A stretch of DNA of 21,248 bases from Lichenicola sp964658455 (GCA_964658455.1 CAZZZA010000040.1:1-21248), one strand, 5' to 3'; shown: positions 1 to 8,116, counted from the first letter of the stretch. Program-made: numbers and translations. The notes: generated by a model from the sequence alone, not told the origin.

Positions 1-55
1 GAGCATTCGACTTTTAATCGAATGGTCGTGGGTTCGAACCCCACCCGGCCCACCA
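1..55 (+). tRNA. tRNA-Lys (anticodon UUU), 5' end outside window
   Basis: The window opens inside a tRNA. The anticodon arm is ATTCGA–CTTTTAA–TCGAAT, which places TTT as the anticodon. It is followed by a variable region, a T-arm GTGGG–TTCGAAC–CCCAC and a 3' acceptor strand CCGGCCC, with discriminator A and encoded CCA at 53–55. The 5' acceptor strand and most of the D arm are off the window edge. It converges with the ABC exporter operon that ends at 102. Confidence 0.93.
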
Positions 56-101
56 GAACGGCACGCTCCGGCGATTGGCGACGGAGCCGCGCGCCGCGAC
101 C

Positions 102-890
102 CTAGTCGGCCGCGGCCTGCGCGACCGGGTCGTCGTCGGCCATGTAGGCCGGCAGCACCTCGGCCGGCGTGCCCTGCATGCGGATCATGCCCTGATCCAG
201 CCACAGCACCTTGGTGCACCAGGCCGACACCACATCGAGCATGTGCGTCGAGATCACCAGGATCTCCGCCTGCTGCACGAGCTGTTCCAGCCGGCCCTGC
301 GCCTTCAGCATGAAGCTGGTGTCGCCGGCCAGGAACCACTCGTCCATCAGCAGCACGCGCGGCCGGATCGAGGTGGCGAGCGCGAAGCCCAGCCGGATAA
401 CCATGCCGGAACTGTAGGTGCGGACCGGCATGTCGAGAAAGCTGCCCAGCTCGGCGAACGCCTGCACGTCCTTCTCGATGTCGCGGATGCGACGCGGCGA
501 CAGCCCGGCATGCAGGCCGCGCAGCGCGATGTTCTCGCGTCCGGTCAGCTCCATGTTCATGCCGAGATTGGTGTCGAGCAGGGCGTTGATCTCGCCGCGT
601 ATCGTCACCCGACCGACGACCGGTTCGTAGATGCCGGCGAGCGCCCGCAGCAAGGTCGTCTTGCCGGCGCCGTTGCCGCCGACCAGCCCGAGCCGGTCGC
701 CGGGCTTGAGCGAGAACGACACCGCCCGCAGCGCCTGCACCACCATGCGTCGCTGCTGATCCTGCTCGAAGCGGGAGGAGCGCATGCTGGCGAGCGTCCG
801 GCGCAAGGTGCGGGCGCTGCCATGGTAGAGCGGGAAGGTGACGTGGAGGTCGGTGACGTCGATGCCGGCCTGGTCGCGGTCCTGCATCAT
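102..890 (-). CDS. Polysaccharide/O-antigen ABC exporter, ATP-binding subunit (Wzt/KpsT-like)
   Basis: A 262-residue cytoplasmic ATPase that would power export of a surface polysaccharide through the permease encoded just upstream. Visible motifs are Walker A GGNGAGKT (about residues 71–78), an ABC signature YSSGM (159–163) and Walker B VLLMDEW (179–185) followed by FLAGD and a switch His in VISTHM. The SSGM signature and the Walker B context are typical of the KpsT/Wzt/TagH group rather than of importers. It lacks the long C-terminal carbohydrate-binding domain of O9a-type Wzt proteins. The start is the first ATG of an ATGATG pair, 2 nt after the permease stop, so the two genes are almost certainly co-translated. 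The exported substrate cannot be told from this window. Confidence 0.9.
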   Translation of the reverse strand: MMQDRDQAGIDVTDLHVTFPLYHGSARTLRRTLASMRSSRFEQDQQRRMVVQALRAVSFSLKPGDRLGLVGGNGAGKTTLLRALAGIYEPVVGRVTIRGEINALLDTNLGMNMELTGRENIALRGLHAGLSPRRIRDIEKDVQAFAELGSFLDMPVRTYSSGMVIRLGFALATSIRPRVLLMDEWFLAGDTSFMLKAQGRLEQLVQQAEILVISTHMLDVVSAWCTKVLWLDQGMIRMQGTPAEVLPAYMADDDPVAQAAAD

Positions 891-892
891 GG

Positions 893-1759
893 TCAGATCC
901 AGTATGCGAGACGGGAGCGCACGCGCATGAACAGCAGCAGCGCCGCCAGCCACAGCACCGCGCTGTCGATCGCCGCCAGATGCCACAGATGCAGCCCGGC
1001 ATGGCCGCCCAGCAGCGGCCGGCGCACGACCTCGATCAAGGCGTAGAACGGATTGAGCTGCAGCCATTCATGGCCGTTGGCGATCAGGTCCGGTTTCCAG
1101 ATGATCGGGCTGATGAAGAAGAAGATCTGCATCAGGCTGGCGATGATCGGCGGGATGTCGCGGTAGCGCGCGCCGAGCGTGCCGAGCAGCAGGCAGGCGG
1201 CGACGGCATCGAGCAGCCACAGCACCACGCCGGGCACCGCCCAGATCAGACGGTCCGCGGGCCAGACATGGAAGATCGCGAACACCACCACCACCACGAC
1301 CACGTTGTGCAGCAGCACGAGCACGTTGCGGATGATGCAGCGCGCGGCATGCAGCGCGAACGGCAGCCGGATCGAGCGGACCATGCCCTCGGCGGCGGTG
1401 AAGCAGGTCGCGCCCTCGTTGACGATGCTGGCCATGAAGTTCCACAGCACCAGCGACAGCGACAGGAACGGCATGTAGCCGGCGACGCTGGTGTGGAACA
1501 GCGCGGTGTAGAGGAAGCTCATCGCGCCCACCATCACCGCGGTGGAGGCGGTCAGCCAGAACGGTCCCAGGACCGAGCCGCGATAGCGCAGCTTCACGTC
1601 CAGCCAGCCGAGCGTCCAGCACAGCCGCCACAGCCGCGCGGTCTCGCTCAGGTCGCCGAGCGCGTGACGCAGCCTGGCCGGAATCGTCTCGGGATACAGA
1701 TCGAGCAGCGGCTCGGCGGGGCGGAGATCGCGACTGGACGATGTCTGCGCACGCATCAT
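893..1759 (-). CDS. Polysaccharide/O-antigen ABC exporter, permease subunit (ABC-2 type, Wzm/KpsM-like)
   Basis: A 288-residue inner-membrane protein. A cytoplasmic N-terminal stretch of about 45 residues contains an amphipathic segment, followed by WLDVKLRYRGSVLGPFWLT, the conserved entry to the ABC-2 permease domain. About six hydrophobic segments follow, including a valine run near residue 155–165. The conserved stretch FFISPIIW with a downstream LNPF lies near residue 215–235, as in Wzm, KpsM and TagG proteins. It should form the channel with the ATPase encoded 2 nt downstream. The start ATG has GGAG 8 nt upstream, and a second in-frame ATG follows directly. tRNA-Phe lies 28 nt upstream on the same strand, so the pair could be transcribed by readthrough from the housekeeping block; no separate promoter is evident. 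Confidence 0.9.
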   Translation of the reverse strand: MMRAQTSSSRDLRPAEPLLDLYPETIPARLRHALGDLSETARLWRLCWTLGWLDVKLRYRGSVLGPFWLTASTAVMVGAMSFLYTALFHTSVAGYMPFLSLSLVLWNFMASIVNEGATCFTAAEGMVRSIRLPFALHAARCIIRNVLVLLHNVVVVVVVFAIFHVWPADRLIWAVPGVVLWLLDAVAACLLLGTLGARYRDIPPIIASLMQIFFFISPIIWKPDLIANGHEWLQLNPFYALIEVVRRPLLGGHAGLHLWHLAAIDSAVLWLAALLLFMRVRSRLAYWI

Positions 1760-1787
1760 GGTGTGCTCTCCAGTCGGGACGGGGACG

Positions 1788-1863
1788 TGGTGCCCGGGGG
1801 CGGATTCGAACCACCGACACTGCGATTTTCAGTCGCATGCTCTACCAACTGAGCTACCCGGGC
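1788..1863 (-). tRNA. tRNA-Phe (anticodon GAA)
   Basis: A complete 76-nt cloverleaf including encoded CCA. The acceptor stem is GCCCGGG paired with CCCGGGC. The D arm begins AGCTCAGTTGGTAGAGC, the anticodon arm is TGCGA–CTGAAAA–TCGCA with anticodon GAA, and the T-arm contains GGTTCGAATCC. It sits 50 nt downstream of the yacG stop and 28 nt upstream of the exporter permease, all on one strand. Confidence 0.97.
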
Positions 1864-1913
1864 CTCGGCCCCCGGATCGTGGCGGGGCCGCCGATCCGTT
1901 GGAGGCGCAGGCT

Positions 1914-2135
1914 TTAACCTACGCCGTCCTCGGGATCAACCCGTGCCGGGGCGCCCGGCCCGTCATCGTCGTCGGCCGCCGGGCCGGGCACGCGGTAGCG
2001 CCCGGTCAGCCAGTGCCCGAGATCGGCGTCGGCGCAACGAACCGAGCAGAACGGGGTATAGCGCGCCACCGGTCGGCGGCCGCAGATCGGGCAGGGCGCT
2101 ACCGCCGCTTTTCCGGATCCGGCATCGTCAGCCAT
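1914..2135 (-). CDS. yacG: Small zinc-binding protein YacG (DNA gyrase inhibitor family)
   Basis: A 73-residue protein with the four-cysteine zinc knuckle of YacG: CPICGRR near the N-terminus, then FCSVRCADADLGHWL. E. coli YacG binds GyrB and inhibits DNA gyrase; that role is transferred from the family. The C-terminal tail is acidic and likely disordered. I chose the ATG at 2135 because GGAGG lies 7 nt upstream. An ATG six codons further upstream (2153) is also in frame but has a poorer site. The start overlaps the end of the upstream RNase gene by 8 nt, which suggests translational coupling. Confidence 0.9.
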   Translation of the reverse strand: MADDAGSGKAAVAPCPICGRRPVARYTPFCSVRCADADLGHWLTGRYRVPGPAADDDDGPGAPARVDPEDGVG

Positions 2136-3222
2136 GGTCGAACCTCCAGCCATCGCTCGGGAGTGAAGCGTCGAGACGAATCGCTAGTTTCCGACCGGCG
2201 CGGCGGGCTAGATCTGCGCGGGCGAATGGATCCTGGTCGAGGCTGGCGGCGACGCCGAGCCCCGCCGCCAGCGCCGGCAGCCGGTGCGGCGGCGCCGCGA
2301 CGATCAGCGCCGCCTCGCGCAGCGCCGCCAGCGCCGCCGCGTGCGGTCCGGCAAGCAGCTCGTGCAGCGGCGGATGGGTGCGGACGCGCACGATCTCCGC
2401 CAGCCCGAGCCGGGTGAAGCCCAGCAGTTTCGGGCGCAGCGGATCGCGCGCCAGCGCCGCCTCGATCTCCGGCGCCAGCACCGCGCGCTTCTTCGCCGCC
2501 AGCCCCGCCAGGTCGATCAGGATCGCGCCGGAGAGGTTGCGCAGCCGGAGCTGGTGCAGCAGCGGGCCGATCGCGGCGCGGTTGGCGGCGAACTGCGCGG
2601 CCGGTTTCGACAGCGTCCGGCCGCTGCCGCCGCCGCCATCGAGATCGATCGCCACCAGCGCCGGCGTCGGGGTGATGCTGGCGCGCATCCCGCCGGGCAG
2701 GGCGATGTCGTGCAGGGTCCCGAGCCCGTCCACCTGGGCGGCGATCCCCGGCGTCCAGACCGGCTCCACGCGCTCGATCCTGTCGCGCAGCGACGGCGCC
2801 AGGCCGGGCAGCGCCGCGTCGTCGCACAGGATCGGCGCGTCCGGATAGGCGCCGGCCAGCCTGACCAGAGGGTCGGGACCGGGCGACAGCAGCGCCACCG
2901 GTCCAGGCGCCGGTTCCGCGCCGGCCAGCTCCAGACGCGGCCCCTTGCCGCCCTGGGCGCTGCGCACCACCCGCACCAGCACCGCATCGCCATCGCCAGG
3001 ACGCGGCCCGTGCTCGCGCAGCGGCAGGAAGCCGGTGGTCGCGCCCAGCACCACGAAGGCGCCGCCGAGCGCCGGCAGCACCGACTGCACCCGGCCGCGA
3101 TAGAGGTCGCCGACGCCGTCCGGCGCACCTGGACGCCAGAGCGCGTAGTCGAGCAGCGTGTCCCCGTCCGCGACCGCGATCCGGATCTCGCCGGGAGCGC
3201 AGGCGGCGAGCAGGCGGATCAA
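2128..3222 (-). CDS. Short RNase E/G-family ribonuclease
   Basis: A 364-residue member of the Rne/Rng family of single-strand endoribonucleases for RNA processing and decay. An S1-type RNA-binding region is recognisable around DLYRGRV (40–45) and the downstream FLPLRE. Two aspartates that fit the catalytic Mg-binding pair of RNase E are visible: D193 in ITPTPALVAIDLDGG and D237 in SGAILIDLAG. It is shorter than E. coli RNase G (about 489 aa) and lacks the CPxC zinc-link motif and a long degradosome scaffold. Similar short forms sit between maf and yacG in other alphaproteobacteria. The start is a TTG overlapping the maf stop (TTGA, 4 nt). Confidence is high for family, moderate for activity. 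Confidence 0.87.
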   Translation of the reverse strand: MIRLLAACAPGEIRIAVADGDTLLDYALWRPGAPDGVGDLYRGRVQSVLPALGGAFVVLGATTGFLPLREHGPRPGDGDAVLVRVVRSAQGGKGPRLELAGAEPAPGPVALLSPGPDPLVRLAGAYPDAPILCDDAALPGLAPSLRDRIERVEPVWTPGIAAQVDGLGTLHDIALPGGMRASITPTPALVAIDLDGGGGSGRTLSKPAAQFAANRAAIGPLLHQLRLRNLSGAILIDLAGLAAKKRAVLAPEIEAALARDPLRPKLLGFTRLGLAEIVRVRTHPPLHELLAGPHAAALAALREAALIVAAPPHRLPALAAGLGVAASLDQDPFARADLARRAGRKLAIRLDASLPSDGWRFDHG

Positions 3223-3812
3223 TCGAGCCAGCCTCGCCCGCGCAGCAGCTGCGCGGTCTCGAACAGCGGCAGCCCGACCACGTTCGAGTGGCTGCCGGAC
3301 AGGAACCGCACGAAGGCGGCGATCCGGCCCTGGATCGCGTAGCCGCCGGCCTTGCCGTGCCAGTCGCCGGCCGCGATCAGCCCGTCGATCTGCCGGTCGG
3401 TCAGACGCGAGAGCCCGACCACGCTTTCCACCAGGCGCGCGCTGCGTGCGCCGCCGGGGCCGCGCAGCACCACCGCCGTCATCACCGTGTGGCGCCTGCC
3501 GGACAGCAGCGACAGGCAGCGCCGCGCCGTGGTCTCGTCGAGCGCCTTGGGCAGGATGCGGCGGCCGAGTGTCACCACGGTGTCGGCGGCGAGCAGCAGC
3601 GCGTCGGTATCGGTGATCGCGGCGGCGGCATCGGCCTTGGCCTGGGCGATGCGCGCGACGTAGCGCCGCGGCGGCTCGTCCCGGGCCGGGGTCTCGTCGA
3701 CGTCCGGCGAAACGATGGCGTCGGCGACCAGGCCGATCTGGCCCAGCAAGTCGCGCCGGCGCGGGCTGGACGACGCCAGGATCAGCCTCGGGCGTCCGTC
3801 AGCCTGGGGCAA
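3219..3812 (-). CDS. maf: Maf family nucleotide pyrophosphatase
   Basis: A 197-residue Maf/YhdE-type house-cleaning nucleoside triphosphate pyrophosphatase, associated with removal of non-canonical nucleotides and with septum control in some bacteria. The N-terminus RPRLILASSSPRRRDLL is the family signature. The catalytic aspartate region LLAADTVV (D77), the RRCLSLLSGRRHTVMTAVVL block and the C-terminal SNVVGLPL are all present. The start appears to be a TTG 8 nt after the infA stop. No ATG is available nearby and the ribosome-binding site is weak, so coupling to infA is likely. Its last codons overlap the next gene. Confidence 0.93.
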   Translation of the reverse strand: MPQADGRPRLILASSSPRRRDLLGQIGLVADAIVSPDVDETPARDEPPRRYVARIAQAKADAAAAITDTDALLLAADTVVTLGRRILPKALDETTARRCLSLLSGRRHTVMTAVVLRGPGGARSARLVESVVGLSRLTDRQIDGLIAAGDWHGKAGGYAIQGRIAAFVRFLSGSHSNVVGLPLFETAQLLRGRGWLD

Positions 3813-3820
3813 CGGGGCGG

Positions 3821-4039
3821 CTATTTGAAGCGGAAGGTGATGCGACCCTTGGACAGGTCGTAGGGGGTCATTTCGACATTGACCCGGTCGCCGGCGAGCA
3901 CGCGGATCCGGTTCTTGCGCATCTTGCCGCTGGTATGGGCCAGGATGCTGTGTTCGTTGTCGAGCTTGACCCGGAACATCGCGTTGGGCAGCAGCTCCTG
4001 GACGGTGCCGCTGAATTCGATCATGTCTTCCTTAGACAT
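3821..4039 (-). CDS. infA: Translation initiation factor IF-1
   Basis: A 72-residue protein that matches IF-1 end to end: SKEDMIEFSGTVQELLPN at the start, then LDNEHSILAHTSGKMRKN, and GRITFRFK at the C-terminus. IF-1 is an OB-fold protein that binds the ribosomal A site during initiation. I chose the ATG at 4039, which gives the canonical length. A GTG three codons upstream is in frame but has no good ribosome-binding site. Even the chosen ATG has only a weak site of its own. It overlaps the stop of a small leader ORF that has a strong one (see 4032–4079). Confidence 0.97.
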   Translation of the reverse strand: MSKEDMIEFSGTVQELLPNAMFRVKLDNEHSILAHTSGKMRKNRIRVLAGDRVNVEMTPYDLSKGRITFRFK

Positions 4040-4079
4040 TGCGTCCACGGGTCTGGTTTTTCATCTTCTCTCGGCGCAT
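4032..4079 (-). CDS. 15-residue leader ORF overlapping the infA start
   Basis: A 16-codon reading frame encodes MRREKMKNQTRGRNV. Its ATG has the ideal AAAGGAGG six nt upstream (4086–4093), the strongest ribosome-binding site in this part of the operon. Its stop codon overlaps the infA ATG within ATGTCTAA, in a different frame. The peptide is basic and has no recognisable family, so the likely purpose is delivery of terminating ribosomes to infA. Whether it is translated is inference. Confidence 0.5.
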   Translation of the reverse strand: MRREKMKNQTRGRNV

Positions 4080-4188
4080 CGCGCGCCTCCTTTACAGTGA
4101 TCGGTCCGGAAACGGCAGCGCCGGCGCACGCCGACGGTGTCAGCGCGCGCAATTCCGGGCCGGAACATGAGGATTGCACCCGTCCGGG

Positions 4189-5496
4189 TCAAGTTCCGCC
4201 GGCGGCACCGAGTCGCATCGACACGCTGCGTGCATGCGCCTGCAGGCCCTCCGCCTCGGCCAGCGCCACCGCCGACGGGCCGATCGCCTGCACGGCCGCG
4301 GCCCCGGCGCCGATCCAGGTGGTCCGCTTGAGGAAGTCGTAGACCGACAGGCCGGAGGCGAAGCGCGCGGTTCGGCTGGTCGGCAGCACATGGTTGGGGC
4401 CACCGACATAGTCGCCGATCGCCTCCGGGCAGAACCGGCCGCGGAAGATCGCCCCGGCATGCCGGATCTGTGCGAACGCCTCGGCGTCGTCGGCCAGCAT
4501 CAGCTGCAGATGCTCCGGCGCCAGCCGGTTCACCAGCGGCCAGGCCTGCGCCATCCGCTCGACCAGGATGATCGCGCCGTAGCGCTCCCAGCTGGCCCGG
4601 GCGATTGCCTCGCGCGGCAGCGTCGGCAGCAGCCGCTGCACCGCATCTCCGACCGCGCCGGCGAGCGCCGCATCGTCGGTGAGCAGGATCGATTGCGCGC
4701 ATTCGTCATGCTCGGCCTGGGCCAGCAGGTCGATCGCCACCTGGTCCGCGTCGTTGTCGCCATCGGCGACGATCACCACCTCGGACGGGCCGGCGATGCT
4801 GTCGATGCCGACATGGCCGAACACCTGCCGCTTCGCCTCGGCGACGTAGGCGTTGCCGGGTCCTACGATCCGGTCCACCGCGGCGATGGTCGCGGTGCCG
4901 TAGGCCAGGGCGGCCACCGCCTGCGCGCCGCCGACCCGGTAGATTTCCGACACCCCGGCCAGCCTGGCCGCCGCCAGCACCAGCGGATTGAGCACGCCGC
5001 CGGGGCAGGGCACGCACATGGCGATGCGCGGCACGCCGGCGACCCTGGCCGGCAGCGCGTTCATCAGCACCGATGACGGGTAGGCGGCCTTGCCGCCCGG
5101 CACATACAGGCCGACCGCATCGAGCGGCGTCCAGCGCAGCCCCAGCGTCACCGCGTCGGCATCGGTGTAGCAGAGATCGCCCGGCATCTGCGCGCGGTGG
5201 AAGGCCTCGATCCGCCGCGCCGCGACCTCGAGCGCCGCGATCAGCGCGGGCGGCACCGAGGCGCAGGCGGTGTCGATCTCCGCCGTGCCGACCCGCATGC
5301 CGGCCGGCGACAGCGGCTGCGGATGGCGGTCGAAGCGGTCGGTATAGGCGCACACCGCGGCGTCGCCGCCGGTCCGCACCGCCTCCAGGATCGCCCGCAC
5401 CGGCGCGTCCACCGGCGCGCCGCCGTCGCGGATCTCCGCCACCAGGGCTGCGAAGACCGGCTCGAAATCGGGTGCGCTGGTATCGAGCCGCTTCAT
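4189..5496 (-). CDS. hisD: Histidinol dehydrogenase
   Basis: A 435-residue enzyme of the usual family length, catalysing the last two steps of histidine synthesis: NAD-dependent oxidation of L-histidinol to L-histidine through the aldehyde. Conserved blocks are visible in order: GLYVPGGKAAYPSSVLMNALPA, the family signature running from GPGNAYVAEAKRQVFG to IAGPSEVVIVAD, then AEHDECAQSILLT and NRLAPEHLQL, which bear zinc and catalytic histidine residues. It starts 10 nt after the hisG stop, so the two are co-transcribed. About 95 nt separate its stop from the ribosome-binding site of the infA leader. Confidence 0.97.
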   Translation of the reverse strand: MKRLDTSAPDFEPVFAALVAEIRDGGAPVDAPVRAILEAVRTGGDAAVCAYTDRFDRHPQPLSPAGMRVGTAEIDTACASVPPALIAALEVAARRIEAFHRAQMPGDLCYTDADAVTLGLRWTPLDAVGLYVPGGKAAYPSSVLMNALPARVAGVPRIAMCVPCPGGVLNPLVLAAARLAGVSEIYRVGGAQAVAALAYGTATIAAVDRIVGPGNAYVAEAKRQVFGHVGIDSIAGPSEVVIVADGDNDADQVAIDLLAQAEHDECAQSILLTDDAALAGAVGDAVQRLLPTLPREAIARASWERYGAIILVERMAQAWPLVNRLAPEHLQLMLADDAEAFAQIRHAGAIFRGRFCPEAIGDYVGGPNHVLPTSRTARFASGLSVYDFLKRTTWIGAGAAAVQAIGPSAVALAEAEGLQAHARSVSMRLGAAGGT

Positions 5497-5506
5497 GCCG
5501 CCCGCC

Positions 5507-6196
5507 TCACGCCAGCGCCTGGCGGAAGCGCCGGATCAGCGCCGAGACCGCCTCCGGCCGAGTCTTCAGCGCGGTGCGGTTGACGATCAGCCGGCTGGTG
5601 ACGTCGGCGATCACCTCGACCTCGGCCAGCCCGTTGGCCTTCAGGGTGGAGCCGGTCTGCACCAGATCGACGATAAGCCGGGACAGGCCGAGGCCGGGCG
5701 CCAGCTCCATCGCCCCGTTCAGATGCACGATGTCGGCGTTCACGCCGCGCGCCGCGAAGTGCCGCCGGGCGATGTTGGGGTATTTGGTCGCCACCCTGAC
5801 CTGCGACCAGCGCGCCGGATCGTCGCCGGCGAGCGCCTCGACCGGTTCGGCGATCGACACCCTGCAGCCGCCGATGCGCAGGTCGAGCGGGGCGTAGATC
5901 TCCGGGTAGTCGAACTCCATCAGCACGTCGGCGCCGCAGATTCCGACCTGCGCCGCGCCGAAGGCGACGAAGGTCGCGACGTCGAACGGCCGCACCCGGA
6001 TCACGTCGAGCGTCGGGTCGTTGGTCTCGAAGCGCAGCCGGCGGCTGTCCTCGTCGAGGCAATCGGCCGCCGGCCTGATCCCGGCCGCCTCCAGCAGCGG
6101 CCCGCATTCGGTCAGGATCCGGCCCTTGGGCAGCGCCAGCACCAGCGGGGTGGTGATGTCGGAGGCGAGGGCGGATGCAGGCGACAGCGCGGACAT
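5507..6196 (-). CDS. hisG: ATP phosphoribosyltransferase, short form
   Basis: A 229-residue catalytic subunit for the first step of histidine biosynthesis, joining ATP and PRPP. PLVLALPKGRI at the N-terminus, the RPFDVATFVAFGAAQVGICGAD block and IVDLVQTGSTLKANGL identify it. The protein ends without the C-terminal regulatory ACT-like domain, so it is the HisG-S form, which in characterised bacteria needs the separate subunit HisZ. No hisZ is in the window. The ATG at 6196 has CCGGAG five nt upstream. It lies 89 nt after murA and 10 nt before hisD. Confidence 0.95.
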   Translation of the reverse strand: MSALSPASALASDITTPLVLALPKGRILTECGPLLEAAGIRPAADCLDEDSRRLRFETNDPTLDVIRVRPFDVATFVAFGAAQVGICGADVLMEFDYPEIYAPLDLRIGGCRVSIAEPVEALAGDDPARWSQVRVATKYPNIARRHFAARGVNADIVHLNGAMELAPGLGLSRLIVDLVQTGSTLKANGLAEVEVIADVTSRLIVNRTALKTRPEAVSALIRRFRQALA

Positions 6197-6285
6197 GGGG
6201 GCTCCGGAGGCGGGACGCGGGTGCGGGGTAGCATCCCGGCCGCCTGCCTGATAGTCCCCGCGCGGCCCGGCTGGCGCGACCGGGT

Positions 6286-7548
6286 CTAGCCGGCGACGCG
6301 CTCGATCAGGGCGCCGCAGCCCGACAGCTTGCGCTCCACCGCCTCGTAGCCGCGATCGAGATGATAGACCCGGCTCAGCACCGTCTCGCCCTGCGCCGCC
6401 AGCCCGGCCAGGATCAGCGAGAACGAGGCCCGCAGGTCGGTCGCCATCACCTGGGCGCCGGACAGGAACCCGACGCCGCGAATGATCGCCGAGGCGCCGT
6501 GCACGTTGATCCTGGCGCCCATGCGGTTGAGCTCGGGCACGTGCATGAACCGGTTCTCGAAGATGGTCTCCGTCATCATCGACGCCCCTTCGGCGACCGA
6601 GAACAGCGCCATGCACTGCGCCTGCATGTCGGTCGGGAAACCCGGATAGGGCTCGGTCATGATGTCGACGCCGCGCAGCCCGCCGCTGCGTCGCACCCGC
6701 AACGCGTCCGCTTCCTGGCTCACCTCGATCCCGGCCTCCTCGAGTGCCCGCACCACCGCGCCGAGATGGTCGATCCGGCCGCCGAGCAGGCGAACGTCGC
6801 CGCCGGCGATGCCGACCGCGCAGGCATAGGTGCCGCATTCGATGCGGTCCGACACCACCGCGTGGCGGGCGCCGTGCAGCGCCTCGACGCCGTCGATCAC
6901 CAGGGTCCCGGTGCCCTCGCCGCTGATTTGCGCGCCCATCGCGTTGAGGCAGGCCACCAGGTCGTCGATCTCCGGCTCGCGCGCGGCGTTGACGATCTCG
7001 GTGCGGCCGCTGGCCAGGCTGGCCGCCATCAGCAGGTTCTCGGTGGCGCCGACCGAGGCGAACGGCAGGATGATCCTGGCGCCGGTCAGGCCCTGCGGCG
7101 CGCGGGCGTCGATATAGCCGCCCTCGAGCCTGATCTCGGCGCCGAGCGCCTCCAGCCCCTTGAGGTGCAGGTCGACCGGCCTGGTGCCGATCGCGCAGCC
7201 GCCGGGCAGCGACACCCGCGCCTCGCCGCAGCGCGCCAGCAGCGGCCCGAGCACCAGGATCGAGGCCCGCATGCGCGAGACGATGTCGTAGGGCGCCTCG
7301 GTGTTGGTGATGGCGCCGCCGACCGAGAGCACGCCGCCGGTGCCGTCGACATCCTCGACCGCGATGCCGTGCTGGGCCAGCAGCAGCCGCATGGTGCCGA
7401 TATCGTCGATACGCGGCACGTTGCTCACCACCAGGCGCTCGCTGGTCAGCAGACCCGCCACCAGCAGCTTCAGCGCGGAGTTCTTGGCGCCGCCGATCGG
7501 GATCTCACCATGCAGCGGGCGACCGCCGCGGATCAGGAACTTGTCCAA
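6286..7548 (-). CDS. murA: UDP-N-acetylglucosamine 1-carboxyvinyltransferase
   Basis: A 420-residue enzyme for the first committed step of peptidoglycan synthesis, transferring enolpyruvate from PEP to UDP-GlcNAc in the cytoplasm. The N-terminus DKFLIRGGRPLHGEIPIGGAKNSALK contains the catalytic K22–N23 pair. The active-site cysteine, the target of fosfomycin, is C118 in PGGCAIGTRPVDLHLKGL, so the enzyme should be of the sensitive Cys type. The frame extends upstream into dcd, but homology begins at a TTG at 7548 with GGAG about 7 nt before it and only 13 nt after the dcd stop. I take that as the start. Confidence 0.95.
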   Translation of the reverse strand: MDKFLIRGGRPLHGEIPIGGAKNSALKLLVAGLLTSERLVVSNVPRIDDIGTMRLLLAQHGIAVEDVDGTGGVLSVGGAITNTEAPYDIVSRMRASILVLGPLLARCGEARVSLPGGCAIGTRPVDLHLKGLEALGAEIRLEGGYIDARAPQGLTGARIILPFASVGATENLLMAASLASGRTEIVNAAREPEIDDLVACLNAMGAQISGEGTGTLVIDGVEALHGARHAVVSDRIECGTYACAVGIAGGDVRLLGGRIDHLGAVVRALEEAGIEVSQEADALRVRRSGGLRGVDIMTEPYPGFPTDMQAQCMALFSVAEGASMMTETIFENRFMHVPELNRMGARINVHGASAIIRGVGFLSGAQVMATDLRASFSLILAGLAAQGETVLSRVYHLDRGYEAVERKLSGCGALIERVAG

Positions 7549-7561
7549 CTCAGTGGCTCCG

Positions 7562-8116
7562 TCACATGCGCGGCGTGGCGACGCCGCGCTGGCCCATATA
7601 CTTGCCGGCCTTGTCCGCATAGCTGATCTCGCAGGGCGCGGCACCCTGCAGGAACAGGAACTGGCAGATGCCCTCGTTGGCGTAGATCCTGGCCGGCAAC
7701 GGCGTGGTGTTGCTGATCTCGATCGTGACCTGGCCTTCCCATTCCGGCTCCAGCGGGGTCACGTTGACGATGATCCCGCAGCGCGCATAGGTCGACTTGC
7801 CCAGGCAGATCACCAGCACGTCGCGCGGGATGCGGAAATACTCGATGGTATGGGCCAGCACGAAGCTGTTCGGCGGGATGATGCAGACCGGCGCGTTGCG
7901 GGTCACGAAGCTCTGCTCGTCGAAATGCTTGGGATCGACGGTCACGCTGTCGACGTCGGTGAAGATCTTGAACTCCGAGGCCACCCGGGCATCGTAGCCG
8001 TACGAGGACAGCCCGTAGCTGATGACGCCGTCACGCTTCTGGGTCTCGACGAACGGCGTGATCATGGCGTGGTCGGTCGCCATCCGCCGGATCCAGGTGT
8101 CGGGCATCACCGGCAT
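7562..8116 (-). CDS. dcd: dCTP deaminase
   Basis: A 184-residue enzyme, the usual length, that deaminates dCTP to dUTP and feeds dTTP synthesis. The protein begins MPVMPDTWIRRMA, the family N-terminus. The substrate-binding segment GKSTYARCGI holds S108 and R112, and the catalytic glutamate E133 lies in EPEWEGQVTIEISN. The C-terminal GKYMGQRG is the lid region closing over the nucleotide. The start ATG at 8116 is preceded by GAG at short range; an ATG three codons in is an alternative. It is the first well-recognised gene of the minus-strand block, 112 nt after a small hypothetical gene. Confidence 0.96.
   Translation of the reverse strand: MPVMPDTWIRRMATDHAMITPFVETQKRDGVISYGLSSYGYDARVASEFKIFTDVDSVTVDPKHFDEQSFVTRNAPVCIIPPNSFVLAHTIEYFRIPRDVLVICLGKSTYARCGIIVNVTPLEPEWEGQVTIEISNTTPLPARIYANEGICQFLFLQGAAPCEISYADKAGKYMGQRGVATPRM

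Noticed and set aside
75..1046. Long plus-strand open frame opposite the ABC transporter genes
   Set aside because: It is rich in His, Gln, Arg and Ala with no domain logic, and mirrors the real minus-strand genes, an effect of high GC content.
4149..4166. Short palindrome TTCCGGGCCGGAA after hisD, considered as a terminator
   Set aside because: The loop would be too small and no T-run follows on the minus strand.
6361..7626. A 421-codon plus-strand frame opposite murA
   Set aside because: The minus strand encodes an intact MurA with all catalytic residues; the opposite frame has shadow composition.
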